Origin: Daucus carota subsp. sativus
Lineage: Eukaryota; Streptophyta; Magnoliopsida; Apiales; Apiaceae
Assembly: GCF_001625215.2 (NCBI RefSeq)
Contig: NC_030383.2
Coordinates: 10,676,779 to 10,740,778 of the forward strand
Length of the DNA stretch: 64,000 nt
Reading direction: 5' to 3'
The notes beneath the pieces are model-generated. The model searched no databases. It saw only the letters and a list, made by a program, of their open reading frames with translations, and was not told where the DNA came from. Of the stretch, positions 48,973 to 62,030 are shown piece by piece. The stretch's first letter is position 1; each line of letters begins with the position of its first letter. The translations under genes and the position numbers were made by a program.

Positions 48973-49557
48973 TGATTATCTTTTATTTTTGACTTTTTTA
49001 ATTGATATTTTCTTATTTATGACTTATCAATTATATAATTATATACTTATATACTTATATTCTAAGTTCCACATAAAACATGTCATTTCATTAAAAAAAT
49101 GTTAAAATTTAATGATATCTCATATCTCCTTTAAGTCTGAAATCTGTAGATCTTAATACATGTGTACACGAGACTTTCATTGGATCTTCATTCTTTGAGA
49201 AATAGACATTTTTGTTCTTGTTGAAATTATGGAATGGTCATATACGCGTGCACGCCTCCGGCTTCGTCTCACATGTACACTAACTTTGCTTAATATCTTT
49301 GTTCACTTGGTCGATTAGACTCATGAATTCTTCGTGGCTTTGTGATTATTGAAAAATAAAAACAGGCTTTGAATTTTTTTATTTTTTTTCACTTGATAAG
49401 CATCCGCAGAAAATACTTATCAAATGCTATTTAATTCATTTTGCAAAGCAATCAATAAGATTTTAAAAAACAAATGTATATAATAAATAAGCTAATGCAG
49501 AAGTAATTCAGTAGCCATGGTGCTACATTGAGGATCTTATTATATATGTTCAATTGT
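48973..49557. other. Intergenic and RING gene 3' UTR
   Basis: AT-rich DNA followed by the presumed 3' UTR of the RING-H2 gene. Nothing else seen. Confidence 0.4.
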
Positions 49558-50677
49558 TCATAAATATGCTTGTTCCATTGCTCTTATGATGGACATAACA
49601 TCCCCTGGCGATGAATTGCCAACATTTACGTTGTTAGTGTTTGAAGCTATAGTTGTTCGGTTTTTAATTCTTTCGCAAATAGCAAACCTGCAAACTGGAC
49701 ATTGTCCGTGGCTCTTCACCCACGGGACAATGCACTCTTCGTGGAACATATGATTACACGGAGTGAGCATCACCATTTGCCGAGGTTCAAACTCTTCTAA
49801 GCATATTGCACAGTTCTTCCCATCTTCATCTGCCTCTTTTTCCTTTGTACTTGCATTGTTGTTGACATTTTTTTCGCGATAATACAGACTTAAGCTTCGC
49901 ATTATCTTTTTGGCTGCAGGGTTATAGATTTCCCTCTTCAGCTTTTTCAGAGCTGCTTCTTGCTCTTCCGGGGACAAAATTGACTGTTCTTGTGCAGGAA
50001 AGGGGAAATGATCTCGCGGGGGAGTGGCTGGAAACCACGGAGAAGATTCTGGAATCATTCCCGGGAACATGTCTGTGGCCATGACATTGCCGAGGACTAT
50101 GATTCTCACTGGTGAGTGTGAGTGTAGTGTGGCTGCGCCAACAGGCCTCCTGAAATATGCTTGGAGCTTAAAAGTTGTGTTCAATTATATTAAAAATTGT
50201 TTCGTAATTTAGAATAATTCGACTGGGAGGCAATTGTCTGAAGATAAAACAATAACCTGATCGAGTTAGAAGGTTCTGTTCTTGCTCCTCTATCCTGGTT
50301 GGCAATCCAACGATTGATAGCTCCTATAGTATTCTGAATGTACCAAATCGACCAACATTAGAATCTGACTTAAAAGTAAATTGATACAAACAATATTGTT
50401 TTCCATCTAACAATATTGTTTTCCATCTAACATTGAGTATGAATATTTAAAAAAACACTGATTTGTCTGTGTGTTCTTAAGATCAATTAGTTTGGTGATT
50501 CAAACTAGTACTAACCGGACTATGCCCAAAAGGAAGTGAATGTGGAATCAACGACAAGTCGTTCATTTCATTGCTGATGGGAGCATACAAGGCACCACCA
50601 TATAACCGTCTGGAGTCTCCATCCTGCCTATACCTCTGGTTCGTCACTGAATTGTTGGTGCCAATTCCGTGGCTCAT
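49558..50677 (-). CDS. RING-H2 finger protein, probable E3 ubiquitin ligase (3 exons, 276 aa)
   Basis: Exons 50677-50516, 50333-50257 and 50149-49558 join in phase (831 bases). The N-terminus (MSHGIGTNNSVTNQRYRQ) and the middle (NTIGAINRWIANQ, then RRPVGAATLHSHSPVRI) are polar. The RING finger lies near residues 187-230: CAIC, then C-x-H-x2-H-x2-C in PCNHMFHEECIVPW, then CPVC, giving C3H2C3 spacing. RING-H2 proteins recruit ubiquitin-conjugating enzymes and pass ubiquitin to substrates; no substrate can be inferred. The proline nearby in CPVCR and the tryptophan in VPW fit an active ligase. The exon-3 border (TTTCAG at 50150-50155) was chosen for its consensus and because it restores frame; an acceptor 11 bases upstream would shift the frame. 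There is no transmembrane segment. Confidence 0.85.
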
Positions 50678-52029
50678 GATTTGGTGCTCGTGTTTACTTG
50701 CTTGATGTTGCTGTTGGCGTATATATGGTGTGTTATGATTTATAGTGCTTTCTTCAGTATGACATTTAAGTTTTATTCCTTTCTTTTTAAAGAGGGCTGG
50801 TTATTCTTATCCTTGGTGCTATTTTATTCGAACTTGACAATCACTCAACGGACATGAACAATCAAGGCATATTCTTATAGTTTCGTCGCCTTGTGATTAT
50901 CCTTCCAACGGTGAGAATCGTTCAGAAGGAAAGCTGTAGCTATCATGAAAGGAATCGCGTACTTTGCAGTAGTAAATGTAGCGATGAACTGTAATTCCAC
51001 TAGTTAAATATGCTTGGACTTGAAGAGTAACATCACATCATCTTTTATTCCACAGAGCAGAAACAATTCTCGGATACTTGTTATGGCATATCACCTTCTT
51101 GCTATACATCATTGGACGACGGAAGGAAGCTGTAGTGATTCCTGGCCTAGAGTTAATTGAAGCGAGGTTTTTAAGCAGAGGTGACAGCCAGTAGGTAAAA
51201 TTGTTTCCCAGGAGGTCCTATGTTAAGCCACTGTTTCTCACATTTGGTGTATTATTGTTATTTTATTCCAAATTTTGTTATAGCGAAACAATTTTTCTTC
51301 TTATATATATAACTCACTCACATTTCTAATACAAAACAACATTCTTGCACTTGTAAATACACTGATTCAAGAGAAAGCCTGCTAAACCCAAACTCATAAC
51401 AAACAATTACTAATTGGGTTTGTATTTTCATTTTTCCTTGCCCAAAAATTAGAATTATATGCTTTAGTTGTTTTTATGTATCAAGTCTTAGTTTTTCCTC
51501 CCCTAGTTGTGTTGTTAGAGCAACTCCAACTTCATGTATCTGTTAGTTATATATATGGTCTATGAGCCATATTTTTACAAAACTTCTATCCATCTTCTAT
51601 ATTTGTTGATTTCTTTGACATCATCTCAAACCTTCCACGTCATCTCTTGCCATCTTCACTCACTCTTCCGTTGCAAATCGGAGTACAACACTTTACAGGT
51701 TATTAATCCTCAAGTGATTCTCTCAAAATCTTAACTCGGCCTTAAATTGATGGGAAGACGGTTTAATATTATATGAGGTTTTCCTGTTAATAGCTTTTCT
51801 GTGCTTAGGTTCCGGAAACACACTCCCGTGAAATGTGTTTCGTCTATAAAAAAACAATTCAAGGGAGTATTTTGAAGGGTGCACTCTGGCAATTTACCAT
51901 GCTTGCTGTTGGATGAGGGGAGTAGATGTTCCACTGTCATGAATTATGACAATTCCAAATTACCGCCATGATAATGAGAAAAACAAATCACAAAATATTA
52001 TATGATCCATTGTTTTGAAATTTTTAACA
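50678..52029. other. Intergenic between the RING gene and the P450 cluster
   Basis: No gene seen. Around 51730-51940 the composition is less AT-rich and a minus-strand open frame exists, but it resembles no family I know. Confidence 0.4.
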
Positions 52030-53163
52030 ATCACCTCAGTTTCTTTTTATAAGTTCCAAGAATAGTTTTTTTTTCAAGAGATACTCAAAATATCTTCAAG
52101 TTAATAAAACATGATATATATAATATTTAACTTATGAGCTTTTTAGTAAATAGAATTTTCTTCATAGAAGTTATAAGAGTACTTTTTCATTCTAGAAAAA
52201 CTTAAAATATCTTCACGTCAATAAAACACGAAACATGTGTTAAAAGTTGTGTCACTTTCATTTTCGTATTTTCCATGTATAGTAGAATAGTTATTGTTTA
52301 TTTAATTCACATGAAAGTTCACTTCTTTCATGTTTGTGTGATTGTGATTTTAGTTGTCTAGAATTGAAAGTTTAAAAGAATGAATTATTGATTCATGCTC
52401 CCTTTCTTCCGTCCCGTCAAAAAGTTTACGTACACAGTTTGCACGTAATTTAAGACTCTCATAAAGTAGTTCTAGAACGTATTTTAAGACTCGATTTCAT
52501 AGAATATCATATTTTATAGCATGATATAAAATCCTAATTAAATATACCAAGATTTTGATAATTTTTTAATATCTGACTTGAATATCTTTTGATATCATAA
52601 ATTGAAAAAAAAATCTTAAAATTTCCAATTAAATACGGCCTCAAAGATTATTTTGATATTTACTCGAGTCATTTTTATCGGATTCAAATAAAATCTATCA
52701 AAGTTTAGGAAGATCCGAACAAGTTCATTACAAATTTACAGCTATGAAGTATCTTAAAAGTTTTGAAATTTAAATACTACTCTCTTTGTCCCTCTAGGTT
52801 GTTTACATTCATGGTTTGCACGAGTATTCTACAAAATATAGTTTCGTAATATTTTTTGAAATTTTTTTTCTGAATAAATGTTTAAACATTAAACTTTTTC
52901 CCAAAAAAAAAAATTTAAAATATATTATGAAACTATATTTTGAATGTCTTTAAAAAAACGTGTCAAAAGTAACCGGAGTAACTGAAAAGATGAAAAAAGT
53001 GTAAGAATTGGTGAGAGGGTATATGAGTAATATTCTTGCTAGAACAGGACCCACCAATTGTTTTCTTGCGACGCGTGTTTGTTGCCGCGCAACCATTATA
53101 AAGCATTTCATGCAATATACTCTATATGAGAAAGTGAGAAACAGAGAAAGTGGGTGAATAAAA

Positions 53164-55963
53164 ATGGCGTTCACCTTATCGGAGATAGCAGTAGCCATAT
53201 TAGCGGTTGCAACTACAACGGTAGCATGGAGAGTTCTCAACTGGGTCTGGTTCAGGCCAAAAAATTTCGAAAAACACCTCAAAAAACAAGGCTTTCATGG
53301 CAACTCGTATCGCTTCCTGTATGGAGATACCAAGGAACACATGTCTATGTTAATGGCAACAAGATCAGAGCCCATTCCCATCTCCCATGATGTTCCTTCT
53401 CGCACCACTCCCTTTCTCTGCAAGCTCGTCCGCGAATATGGTACGTACATTACTTTAATTCATCAGCCAGACCGTAGTGTTTTCCACTCAAATATTAACG
53501 AAATCAACTTGTTTATATTTTTAGTCTCTGACGTTTCTTCTTTGATGTAGTCTTCACTCTCGTACATTACTCTAAAAAATTGATTTCAGACTTTTAAGTT
53601 GCTGTACATCAAAGGTTATAGTCCGGATTGCCAGCCACAAGGCTAAAAATAAGAAGATATAGAAAAGCTTAGTTCCTTTAGAGCATCTCCAACCACGAAA
53701 ACCCCTTAACTAAATCTTAGTTGTCATATCAATAATAAAAATTCTAACTAATGGCTTCAAAAATTCATGCTCCAACCATCCCCACCTGTTATCTATAATT
53801 ATAGTCCACCTCCTGTGGACGGCTATATTTAATAAAATCTGTAGAAAAATTATACATCACTTATTATCATATTAAAGTGATATAGTCTATTTATAACAAT
53901 CCAAATATTAAGAACATACTAGTTTTAAATTATAGCCAACCAGTATAGTCAATACCACCGAAGCGAATTGTCTTAGAGGTTCAGCAAATTTTACATAATG
54001 TCTTACACGTTCAATTTAGACGACGATTATAGTCAACATCGTTGGAGATGCTCTTAGGACATGTTTGTTTGGAGTGATTATAATCGCCGAATTATTATCT
54101 TATTTATCTTAATTGCAAAAGATTCCTTGAATTCATATCTCAATTACTGTTTTAGTCCATTTGAATAAGATTATAATATCATGTGAGATTCAATCATTAT
54201 AAATATTTTTGGATGAGCCAGAGTGTTCATGGTTATAATATAGATACGGTCAGCCGGATTTTTTTATTTTTATTTTTTGTCAGGGTCAGCCGGATGTTTT
54301 GTATTCAATATTAATACCTTTTATCTCTTTGTTTGAATATATATTGTGTTTTGAGGTTATAGTACTGTGTTTGCAGGTAAAAGAACCTTTTTCTGGCTTG
54401 GACCAGTACCAAGGATATCTATTATGAATCCGGAAATGGTAAAAGAGGTTCTAAATCATAATTTTAACTATCCAAAAACTGAGCCACACCCAAATTTTAA
54501 GATGTTTGTACAAGGCCTCCCATCAACTGAAGGAGGTAAGTGGACTACACACAGAAGACTTCTCAATCCTGCTTTCCATGCTGAAAAGTTGAAGGTAATT
54601 ATTTCTTTAAATGCTAATATTTGCATGCTCTACTTTAATTTACCTGATAAATATTGTTGTATTTGCAGGGTATGCTACCAGCATTTGATTTGTGCTGTCA
54701 TGAGAAGACTATAAAATGGATGGAAATGATAGGGGAGGAGAGAAATTCATGTGAGATAGATGTTTGGCCTTCCCTTCAAACATTAACGGGTGACGTCATT
54801 TCGCGTACAGCATTTGGTAGTAGCTATCAAGAGGGACAAAAAGTATTTGAATTACAAATTGAACAAGCTGACCACACGTTTAAGGCCATGCAGTCAGTTT
54901 ACCTGCCTGGATCAAGGTAAAGAGTCTTAATATATACTTATCATTAGGTGATATGGTTAATTTTGTATTGTCTGAAATCTATAGAACAGTGTACACAAAA
55001 GAAAAGGAAGAAGTCATTAATTTCTGTGTTCAGGTATTTACCAACTAAGAGGAACAAGAGGATGAAGGAAATAGACAAAGAAGTGCGATTTTTACTAGGA
55101 GGTATTATTCATAAAAAGATGAAAGCCATGAAAGCAGGAGAGGATGGCACAAATGACTTGTTGGGAATATTGTTGGAAGCAAACTCTAAAGAACTCGGAC
55201 AGGGTAACAGCAATGTTGGAATGAGTATTGATGACGTAATTGAAGAATGCAAGGTGTTCTATGTTGCTGGCCAAGAGACCAACTCAATTTTGCTTGTGTG
55301 GACATTGGTCTTATTAAGTATGTATCCAGATTGGAAAGATCGGGCTAGAAAAGAGGTTTTGCAAGTACTTGGTGATGACAAGGCTGATATGAATCATCTT
55401 AATCATTTGAAAATAGTAAGTACTTTATTGTTCATATAACTTAAGGCAGAAACGTAGTGTTAGTATCTGATTAAAAAGATTGCATAACAATTATATATTA
55501 CATATATTTCTCTTTTTTGTTTACAACAGGTGACTATGATTCTGTATGAGGTCCTGAGATTATATCCACCAGTTTCTGCGCTAGTTCGACAGATAAACAA
55601 GGAAATTACTCTGGGAGATATCACCTTACTACCAGGAATGCAAATTGCGTTGCCGATCGATAAGTCAAATTCATCATGATCATGATATTTGGGGGGCTGA
55701 TGCAGAAGAGTTTAAACCTGAAAGATTCTCAGAAGGTGTTTCAAAAGCCACAAACAATCATGTAGCTGCATTTTTTCCATTTGGTGGGGGGCAAGGATCT
55801 GCATTGGACAAAACTTTGCTTTACTAGAAGCAAAACTAGCCATGGCGACGATCTTAAGAAAGTTCTCCTTCGAGCTTTCACCTTCCTATAAGCATGCCCC
55901 TGTCAATAAACTTATACTCTCCGTCCCGAATATGGTGCTAGCTTGATTTTACACAAGCTATAA
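53164..55963 (+). pseudogene. CYP72A-type cytochrome P450, disrupted copy
   Basis: Exons 53164-53440, 54377-54594, 54669-54916, 55034-55415 and 55530-55963 match the intact neighbour one for one, and the first four are the same lengths. The last exon is damaged: four extra bases at about 55657 (CCGATCGATAAG against CCGATAAG), one base missing in the haem-binding stretch at about 55790, and two extra bases near 55917. The first two changes together restore frame after about 140 bases, but that stretch includes the PERF region and reaches the haem-binding loop; the third shifts the end. The I-helix AGQETT reads AGQETN. These changes would abolish haem binding. The family are ER-bound monooxygenases of terpenoid and other specialised metabolism. 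Confidence 0.93.
53681..54053. mobile_element. Tourist-like MITE in intron 1 of the broken P450
   Basis: The ends GAGCATCTCCAAC and GTTGGAGATGCTC are perfect inverted repeats, flanked by TTA (53678-53680 and 54054-54056). The paralogous intron of the intact gene has the empty site CCTTTAGGACATG. This shows that the 373-bp element, with a 3-bp duplication, arrived after the gene duplication. Confidence 0.92.
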
Positions 55964-56165
55964 TTGGTGCTTACAAATATCCAGATTGCCATGCATGATG
56001 CAGAGTATGTGAGATATATGTTTGATAAAAGTTGCCACCTTTAATATATATATTATAAATATGATGTTGAAGACTTGTATTATCCTGCTAAGTTTGAGTT
56101 CATTTTATGGATTGATGTCTTTGATTCTTATGATCACTCTGCACAGACAGCAATCCAGGAGGGGC

Positions 56166-56855
56166 TAACTTTGCTTCTACAAAAATAAGATACTGTTTTT
56201 CCAGTTGAATAAACTTTTTATACTCCATGCGTCCCAATTTATCTTATCTCTCTTGTTTGACTTTTGGTGTTTAGATTTAGCGAATTTTGACTAAAATTTA
56301 CATATATAAAATAATTAGACTTTAAAATGTATTCTTTGGATTTTCAATATCAGTAAGAATGAGTACATGCCTCACCATTAAGTCATCTTTAACCGAATTA
56401 TTTTCCTTGATTACTTTTGGACAAACATGATATATATGCTTTACGTGATTATAATAGATTATTAGTTGTATTTGTGCATGTTTATATATCCTGAGACCCT
56501 TCAATAATTTTAATCCATTTTTTTATATTAAATTATTTACTTATCATTTTCAATCCACTTCTTTATTTTAAGTAATACTGTAAGTCATTTTTTTAAAACT
56601 CGGCCTCTAATTCTCGACATATGATTTGGATTTGAAGTCTGTGAATTGATTATTTGAATACTTTGTCTGTGTAAAAGACTTGATGCACGACCACGAGTGA
56701 TATCACTACTTGGGTTTTCTTTAATAAAAAGATTTGTGTCCATGAGCACGTGATAGATTACTAAAATTGATAAGTCAAAGTGTCTGGTTAAAGTCAAGTG
56801 TTGATGAGTGGTGACTCTTATGAGGTGGAAATGATGGGCCTGGGCGAAGCGAATG
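56166..56855. other. Intergenic between P450 duplication unit A and the exon-3 fragment
   Basis: Starts where similarity with unit B ends. A Stowaway-like terminus (ATACTCCATGCGTCCCAATT) is at about 56220. No matching right end and no gene were found. Confidence 0.45.
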
Positions 56856-56988
56856 ATACCAGCATTTGATATACATAGGTTGCAATGAGATGACAATAAA
56901 ATGGATGGAAATGACGGGGTTGAGAGTAATTCATGTGAGATAGATGTTTGGCCTTGTCTTCAAACATTAACGTCCGACATCATTTCAG
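56856..56988 (+). pseudogene. Detached CYP72A exon-3 fragment
   Basis: About 133 bases match the first half of exon 3 of the neighbouring P450 genes (CCAGCATTTGAT, ATAAAATGGATGGAAATGA, GTGAGATAGATGTTTGGCCT), with more differences than the two full copies have from each other. It ends CATCATTTCAG where duplication unit B begins. It is a relic of another, older copy. Confidence 0.88.
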
Positions 56989-57604
56989 TTATAAACTTTT
57001 TAGCAAATAATTTTTTCTTTTTATAAGTTCCAAGAATAGGTTTTTTATTCAAGAAATACTCAAAATATCTTCAAATTAATAAAACATGATATATATAATA
57101 TTTAAATTATGAGCCTTTTAGCAGATAAATTTTTCTTCGTAGAAGTTAAAAGAGTACTTTTTCATTCTAGAAAAACTTAAAATATCTTCAGGTCAATAAA
57201 ACATGAAATATATGTTAAAAGTTGTGTCATTTTCATTTTCATATTTTACATGTATACTAGAATGAATAGTTATTGTTTATTTAATTCATGTGAAGTTCAC
57301 TTTCTCTGCGTGATTGTGTTTTAGTTGTTTAGAATTAAAAGTTTAAAAGAGTGAATTATTGATTCATATATTTTCTCTCTCACAATTTTTGACTGTTGGA
57401 TTTATTGGATAAATTGATGGAACTTTGATCATAATTTATATATTACTAGCTTTTAAGATGGGTATATAGTTCGTAACTTATTATTTATAATTTAAATTTT
57501 AACATTATTTTATTAGTATTTTAGTATTAATAGATTGAATTTTAATTAAATTATATCATTCAACTGACTATACTTTCTCCTAATTACTTGAAAATAGACA
57601 AACC

Positions 57605-57607
<3 letters not shown>

Positions 57608-57672
<65 letters not shown>
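57608..57672. repeat. (TA)n(TG)n microsatellite
   Basis: About 16 TA units followed by about 16 TG units. Present only in duplication unit B. Confidence 0.95.
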
Positions 57673-57679
<7 letters not shown>

Positions 57680-58997
57680 CAAGATTTTAGTACATTTAAT
57701 CCGAATTTAGTACACGTAGATTAAAAAATAAAAAAATCAAAAAATTCAAATCTTTTCTAAACATAGACGATCGTGTAATACCTTTGAAAGATTCAATAAA
57801 TCAATCGAATTTCAACGTAATTTTGTAATCTTGGTTTTTTGACAACAATAACTTTTAAGATTAGAGTTAGAATGAGTTATGTAATAGTTCGTGTTTATAT
57901 CGAGATAGAACACGTTAAAATTAAAAAGAGTTATACGAAAGTTCTTGTTAAAAGAAGATATTGAAAATTGTATATTTATAATTTTATTTATAACATCATT
58001 ATACATATTTTAATGAGATATTATATGATAATGGATTGTTATGAGTGTTTTTAGTATTTGAAATTGTTTAACAATATAATACCAATAGACTCCACATTTG
58101 TAGACTTGTAGTATCAAAAAGAGAGTAACAAACAAAAAAATATAACTAAAACCTTGGACTACAAATATAACTAAAACCTTGGACTAAAACCTTGTTGTCT
58201 TATTATAGTATAGTAAGTATAGATTCTTTCCGTTTCATGTTTGTGTGATTGTGATTTTAGTTGTTTAGAATTGAAAGTTTAAGAAAATTTATCGCCATTT
58301 GAATACCATTAGATTTTAATAAATTTTATATAATCACAATTATATATCGGATTTTAATATATATTTAAAATTTTAGTCGAATAACATAGATTTTATAGTA
58401 TAATATAAAATCCTAATTGAATATTCCAAGATTCTGATAATTTTTTAAAATCTTACTTGAATCTCTCTTGATATCATAAATATTTCTTTTTAAATTTCCA
58501 ATTAAATATAGGCTCTGTGATATTTATTGGAATCGGATTCAAATAAAATCTGATCAAAATTTAGAAAGATTTGAAAAAGTTCTTAACAAATTTACAGTTA
58601 CGAACTATCTCGAAAGTTTTGAAATTTAAATATTGCTCACTGTATTTACGTTCAATGTTTGCACAAATTTTGAGATTTTTATAAAATATAGTTTCATAAT
58701 ATGAAAATTTTCTTCTTCTGAATATACATTTATACGTTAAATTTTTTTCAGGAAAAAAATTAAAAAATATTATAAAATTATATTGTAAATGAATCTTAAA
58801 AAACGTTTCAAAAAGTAACGTAGATCCGAGAGATGAGAGGCGGAAGTGACTGAAAAGCGTGTAAGAATTATTGAGATTTGAGAGGGACCCACCAATTGTT
58901 TTTCTCGCAACGCGTGTTAGTTGCCGTGCAACCAATAAAAAGCATTTCACGCAATATATATGACAAAGTGAGAAACAGAGAAAGTGAGTGAATAATA

Positions 58998-61900
58998 ATG
59001 GCGTTCACCTTATCAGAGATAGCAGTAGCAATATTAGTGGTGGCAACTACGACTGTAGCATGGAGAGTTCTTAACTGGGTCTGGTTCAGGCCAAAAAAAT
59101 TCGAAAAACACCTGAAAAAACAAGGCTTTCATGGCAATTCGTATCGCTTTCTGTATGGAGATACCAAGGAACACATGTCTATGTTAATGGCAACAAGATC
59201 AGAACCCATTCCCATCTCTCATGATGTTCCTTCTCGCACCGCTCCCTTTCTATGCAAGCTCGTCCGCGAATATGGTACGTAGATTACTTTAATTCATCAG
59301 CCAGACTGGAGTGTTTTCCACTCAAATCTTAACGAAAGTAACTTGTTAGTATTTTTAGTCTGGCGTTTCTTGTTTGATGTAGCTCGTGGATACAGTTATG
59401 TTCTTAGTAACAGCGGTTGAGAAGGTTTTTTACTCGTGATTTAATAAAAACTCAGCAATTCAAGCAAAAATACTTTGGATTCCTATCTAAAAAATTGATT
59501 TCAGACTTTTAAGTTGCTGTACATCAAAGGTTATGCCCTGTTTGGGAATTAGCGGTTAGCGGATTGAATTAGATGTTTTGACTAACTGATTGAAGTAAAT
59601 GTTTTGACTAGCGGATTGAATTAGCTGTTTCGGAAAATTGTTTGGTAAATAGCTGATTGATTAGCTTTTTCTGACACAAACCAAAACCTCTAACCCAAAA
59701 GGCTCATCAAAGTAGCTTTTTCAAAATTAGCTTTTTGGATCCAAACCTCTATTTTAATCCGCTAATACCAAACACTAATATTAGTGGATTCTAGTGGTCT
59801 AACCTCTAATTTTGCCCCAAACCTCTAACTTTTAAAGAGGGCCTATGTGTCCCGATTGCCAGCCACAAGACTAAAAATAAGAAGATATAGAAAAGCTTAA
59901 TTCCTTTAGGACATGTTTGTTTCGAGTGATTATAATCGCCGAATTATTACCTTATTTATCTCAATTGCAAAAGATTATAATTCCTTGAATTCATATCCCA
60001 GTCCCTGTTTTAGTCCATTTGAATTAGACTATAATATCATGTGAGATTTTATCATTATAAATATGTTTTTTACAAAAAAATTTGACATTTATGTGGTATT
60101 TAGATATTTAACCAGGCCAAACTTATCATATTCGAGCTTAAATAGCTTTTGTCAATATGTGATAGTCGTAGAACTAGAATATATTAAACTTTTGCGAGCT
60201 GGTTGAGCTCGAGCCGAATTTTTTAGTCGATATCAAAGTCGAGCCTAACAATTATACTCAACTGAGCTCGATTACACACTTCTGTTTGACTCTAAAGTTG
60301 CAGGGGTAATAATTATATTTTTGGAGGAGCCAGAGTGTTTATGGTTATAATATATATATGGTCAGCGGAATGTTTTGTATTCAATATTGATACATTTTAT
60401 CTCTTTGTTTGAATATATATTGTGTTTTAAGGTTATAGTACTGCGTTTGCAGGTAAAAGAACCTTTTTCTGGCTTGGACCAGTACCAAGGATATCTATTA
60501 TGAATCCGGAAATGGTAAAAGAGGTTCTAAATCATAATTTTGACTATCCAAAAACTAAGTTACACCCAATTTTTAAGATGTTTGTACAAGGCCTCCCATC
60601 AATTGACGGAGGTAAGTGGACTACACACAGAAGACTTCTCAATCCTGCTTTCCATACTGAAAAGTTGAAGGTAATTATTTCTTTAAATGCTAATATTTGC
60701 ATGCTCTACTTCAATTTATCTGATTAATATTGTTGTATTTGCAGGGTATGCTACCAGCATTTGATTTGTGTTGTCATGAGATGACTATAAAATGGATGGA
60801 AATGATCGGAGAGGAGAGAAATTCATGTGAGATAGATGTTTGGCCTTCCCTTCAAACATTAACGAGTGATGTCATTTCGCGTACGGCATTTGGTAGTAGC
60901 TATCAAGAGGGACAAAAAGTATTTGAATTACAAACTGAACAAGCTGACCACGCGTTTAAGGCCGTGCAGTCAGTTTACCTACCTGGATCAAGGTAAAGTC
61001 TTATTATATACTTATCATTAGGTGATATGGTTAATTTTGTATTGTCTGAAATCTATAGAACAGTGTACACAAAAGAAACGGAAGAGTCACCAATTTTTGT
61101 GTTCAGGTATTTACCAACTAAGAGGAACAAGAGGATGAAGGAAATAGACAAAGAAGTGCGATTTTTACTAGGAGGTATTATTGATAAAAAGATGAAAGCC
61201 ATGAAAGCAGGAGAGGATGGCACAAATGACTTGTTGGGAATATTGTTGGAAGCCAACTCTAAAGAACTCGGACAGGGTAACAGAAATGTTGGAATGAGTA
61301 TTGATGACGTAATTGAAGAATGCAAGGTGTTCTATGTTGCTGGCCAAGAGACCACCTCAATTTTGCTTGTGTGGACATTGGTCTTATTGAGTATGTATCC
61401 GGATTGGCAAGATCGGGCTAGAAAAGAGGTTTTGCAAGTAATTGGTGATGACAAGGCCGATATGAGTCATCTTAATCATTTGAAAATAGTAAGTACTTTA
61501 TTGTTCATGTAACTTAAGGCAGAAACGTAGTGTTAGTATCTGATTAAAAGATTGCATAACAATTATATATTACATATATTTCTCTTTTTTGTTTACAACA
61601 GGTGACTATGATTCTGTACGAGGTTCTGAGATTATATCCACCAGCTTCTGCGCTAATTCGACAGATAAACAAGGAAATTACTTTGGCAGATATCACCTTA
61701 CTACCAGGAATGCAAATTGTGTTGCCGATAAGTCAAATTCATCATGATCATGATATTTGGGGGGCTGATGCAGAAGAGTTTAAACCTGAAAGATTCTCAG
61801 AAGGCGTTTCAAAAGCCACAAACAATCATGTAGCTGCATTTTTTCCGTTTGGTGGGGGGCCAAGGATCTGCATTGGTCAAAACTTTGCTTTACTGGAAGC

Positions 61901-62030
61901 AAAACTAGCCATGGCGACGATCTTAAGAAAGTTCTCCTTTGAGCTTTCACCTTCCTATAAGCATGCCCCTGTCAATAAACTTACTCTTCAGCCCGAATAT
62001 GGTGCTAGCTTGATTTTACACAAGCTATAA
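58998..62030 (+). CDS. CYP72A-type cytochrome P450, intact (5 exons, 517 aa)
   Basis: Exons 58998-59274, 60453-60670, 60745-60992, 61107-61488 and 61602-62030 (1554 bases) join in phase. An N-terminal membrane anchor (about residues 5-28) is followed by the hinge [17 protein letters not shown]. The I-helix motif AGQETT is at 326-331, ExxR (EVLR) at 382-385, and PERF with the haem loop [12 protein letters not shown], whose cysteine is residue 465. The five-exon layout and blocks such as [15 protein letters not shown] are those of the CYP72 clan, closest to CYP72A. The enzyme should be ER-bound and take electrons from cytochrome P450 reductase. CYP72A members oxidise secoiridoids, triterpenoids and gibberellins; the substrate here is unknown. 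A TATA-like AATATATATG lies about 40 bases before the ATG. Confidence 0.95.
59535..59843. mobile_element. 309-bp MITE in intron 1 of the intact P450
   Basis: The ends GCCCTGTTTGGG and AGAGGGCC mark an insertion flanked by TAT (59532-59534 and 59844-59846). The paralogous intron of the broken copy has the empty site AAGGTTATAGTCC. The inside has repeated TAGCGGATTGAATTAG words. A 3-bp duplication and a GTTTGG terminus fit Harbinger/Tourist. It arrived after the gene duplication. Confidence 0.82.
60066..60305. other. Copy-specific insertion in intron 1
   Basis: About 240 bases present here but absent at the matching place of the paralogue (about 54210). It is rich in GAGCTCGAGCC-like words. 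The ends are not clear, so the element class is unknown. Confidence 0.6.

Larger units (their letters stand above)
52030..56165 (+). repeat. P450 duplication unit A
   Basis: Matches 57010-62235 from TCTTTTTATAAGTTCCAAGA upstream of the gene to ACAGCAATCCAGGAGGGGCTAA downstream of it, through promoter, exons, introns and 3' flank. Differences are insertions particular to one copy. The borders are where similarity stops and are good to about 20 bases. Confidence 0.85.

Noticed and set aside
51731-51940. Minus-strand open frame of 69 codons
   Set aside because: Non-AT-rich composition drew attention, but no family, splice context or repeat border supports it.
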